This document shows, piece by piece, positions 63,701 through 64,000 of a stretch of 64,000 nucleotides of DNA; position 1 is the first letter of the stretch; the number at the start of each line of letters is the position of its first letter. A program made the translations under genes and the position numbers. Under the pieces are notes generated by a model. It worked only from the letters and a program-made list of their open reading frames with translations, had not been told where the DNA came from and did not search any database. Origin of the DNA: Pseudoalteromonas luteoviolacea NCIMB 1944 (GTDB taxonomy: Bacteria > Pseudomonadota > Gammaproteobacteria > Enterobacterales > Alteromonadaceae); assembly GCF_001625565.1 (NCBI RefSeq), contig NZ_AUXS01000056.1:53662-117661 (forward strand). Direction: 5' to 3'.

Positions 63701-64000
63701 GAATTTAGTGATGGTACATTATTGACTGCGCAAGAGATATTTGATTGGGCACAAAATCAAATTGGAACTGATAGTAATGACAGCATATTTGGGTCAAATG
63801 AAAGTGACAAAATTTATGGCTTAGCGGGCGATGACCACATAGACGGCATTGCTGGTAACGACTACTTAGATGGCGGCGAAGGCAACGATACTTTAATTGT
63901 TGGTCAAACATCGAGAAGCAATTACGCAAATAATACCCTTGTTGGCGGTCAAGGAAATGACATTCTCAAAGGGCATGTTAGTTCAGAAACCTATGTCTAT
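60596..64000 (+). CDS. RTX-repeat part of the lysozyme-RTX exoprotein (frameshifted, runs off the window)
   Basis: 1135 codons without a stop, still open at 64000. After a linker, LILDLNGDGVQTIHVDA and LLVLDLNNNGQIDNGLELFGDNT-type EF-hand loops (near 60945-61130) are followed by DTNGDGKIDAQDD and DLNQDGISQEGE. A helical middle (61500-62200) comes next. From 62220 on there are nonapeptide RTX repeats (GGxGxDxLxGG) and three nearly identical 172-residue modules. Calcium-folded RTX proteins leave by type I secretion; the HlyB and HlyD genes upstream fit. The C-terminal secretion signal would be beyond the window. No start of its own; it continues the lysozyme gene. Confidence 0.85.
62834..64000 (+). 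repeat. 516-bp tandem modules in the RTX region
   Basis: TTAGATGGCGG recurs at 62834, 63350 and 63866, exactly 516 bp (172 codons) apart. Each module holds DYLDGGDGNDTLIVGQ, NTLVGGKGDDILKG, YIYNLGDGHDVIYE and SDQIILGKGI-like phrases, and VVGSITLAGAFID then FSDGTLLTAEEIF. DNA identity is high, suggesting recent duplication. The third module is cut by the window edge. Confidence 0.92.

Noticed and set aside
1..64000. CRISPR array, rRNA, complete IS element or phage
   Set aside because: No short repeats with regular spacers, no rRNA, no recognisable transposase or integrase gene, and no phage structural gene. The lysozyme domain is part of an RTX gene with type I export genes, not a phage lysis cassette.

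Overview
The window reads as chromosomal DNA of a marine gammaproteobacterium of the Alteromonadales, most likely Pseudoalteromonas or a close relative. This rests on the AT-leaning composition, the protein sequences (TopA, ThrRS, IF3, L35, L20), the thrS-infC-rpmI-rplT order with an AUU start on infC, and many secreted, TPR, GGDEF and efflux proteins. The genus call is inference; no 16S gene is present.

Layout. 1-7.2 kb: the 5' end of a 3-hydroxyisobutyrate-dehydrogenase-type reductase, a dicarboxylate/amino-acid:cation symporter, and a 1734-residue lipoprotein built of alternating Ig-like repeats. 7.4-13.7 kb: topA, then a secreted alpha/beta hydrolase translationally coupled to a NatAB-type ABC exporter. 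14-23.2 kb: a TPR-GGDEF diguanylate cyclase, an RND efflux pair with a divergent TetR regulator and three spaced palindromes between them, and an MsbA-like exporter. 23.3-28.5 kb: a DUF3010 protein, an EEP-fold hydrolase, and the translation cluster thrS-infC-rpmI-rplT. 28.5-38.4 kb: metabolic and transport genes (SDR, M14 peptidase, MBL hydrolase, Lrp, SulP, cupin, LysR, cytochrome b561, YceI, a membrane protein, a yeast-type cytosine deaminase).

38.7-54.2 kb is more accessory. It holds an orphan 50-residue peptide with a double-glycine leader, a DUF2235 hydrolase, a secreted DM9-like gene split at a run of seven A, and a MacAB-like exporter followed by its own sigma-54 activator and histidine kinase. 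A good sigma-54 promoter and palindromes lie upstream of that exporter. A Fur-boxed ChaN lipoprotein and a secreted Cys-rich protein sit at the edges of two gene-poor stretches.

55.3-64 kb carries the most interesting system. It is a type I secretion operon (HlyB-like ABC, HlyD-like adaptor), then a periplasmic protein with a lysozyme-inhibitor (LprI) N-terminal domain, then a giant RTX protein that begins with a T4-lysozyme-like domain. The lysozyme domain keeps the Glu-Asp-Thr triad at exact T4 spacing (E17, D26, T32). The arrangement suggests a secreted muramidase toxin whose immunity protein is a lysozyme inhibitor encoded next to it. The lysozyme frame and the RTX frame are offset by one base at a run of five A (60596-60600). 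The same kind of one-A shortfall splits the DM9-like gene at 41210-41216, so the two should be judged together as sequencing error, mutation or slippage. The RTX gene runs off the end of the window in 516-bp tandem modules.
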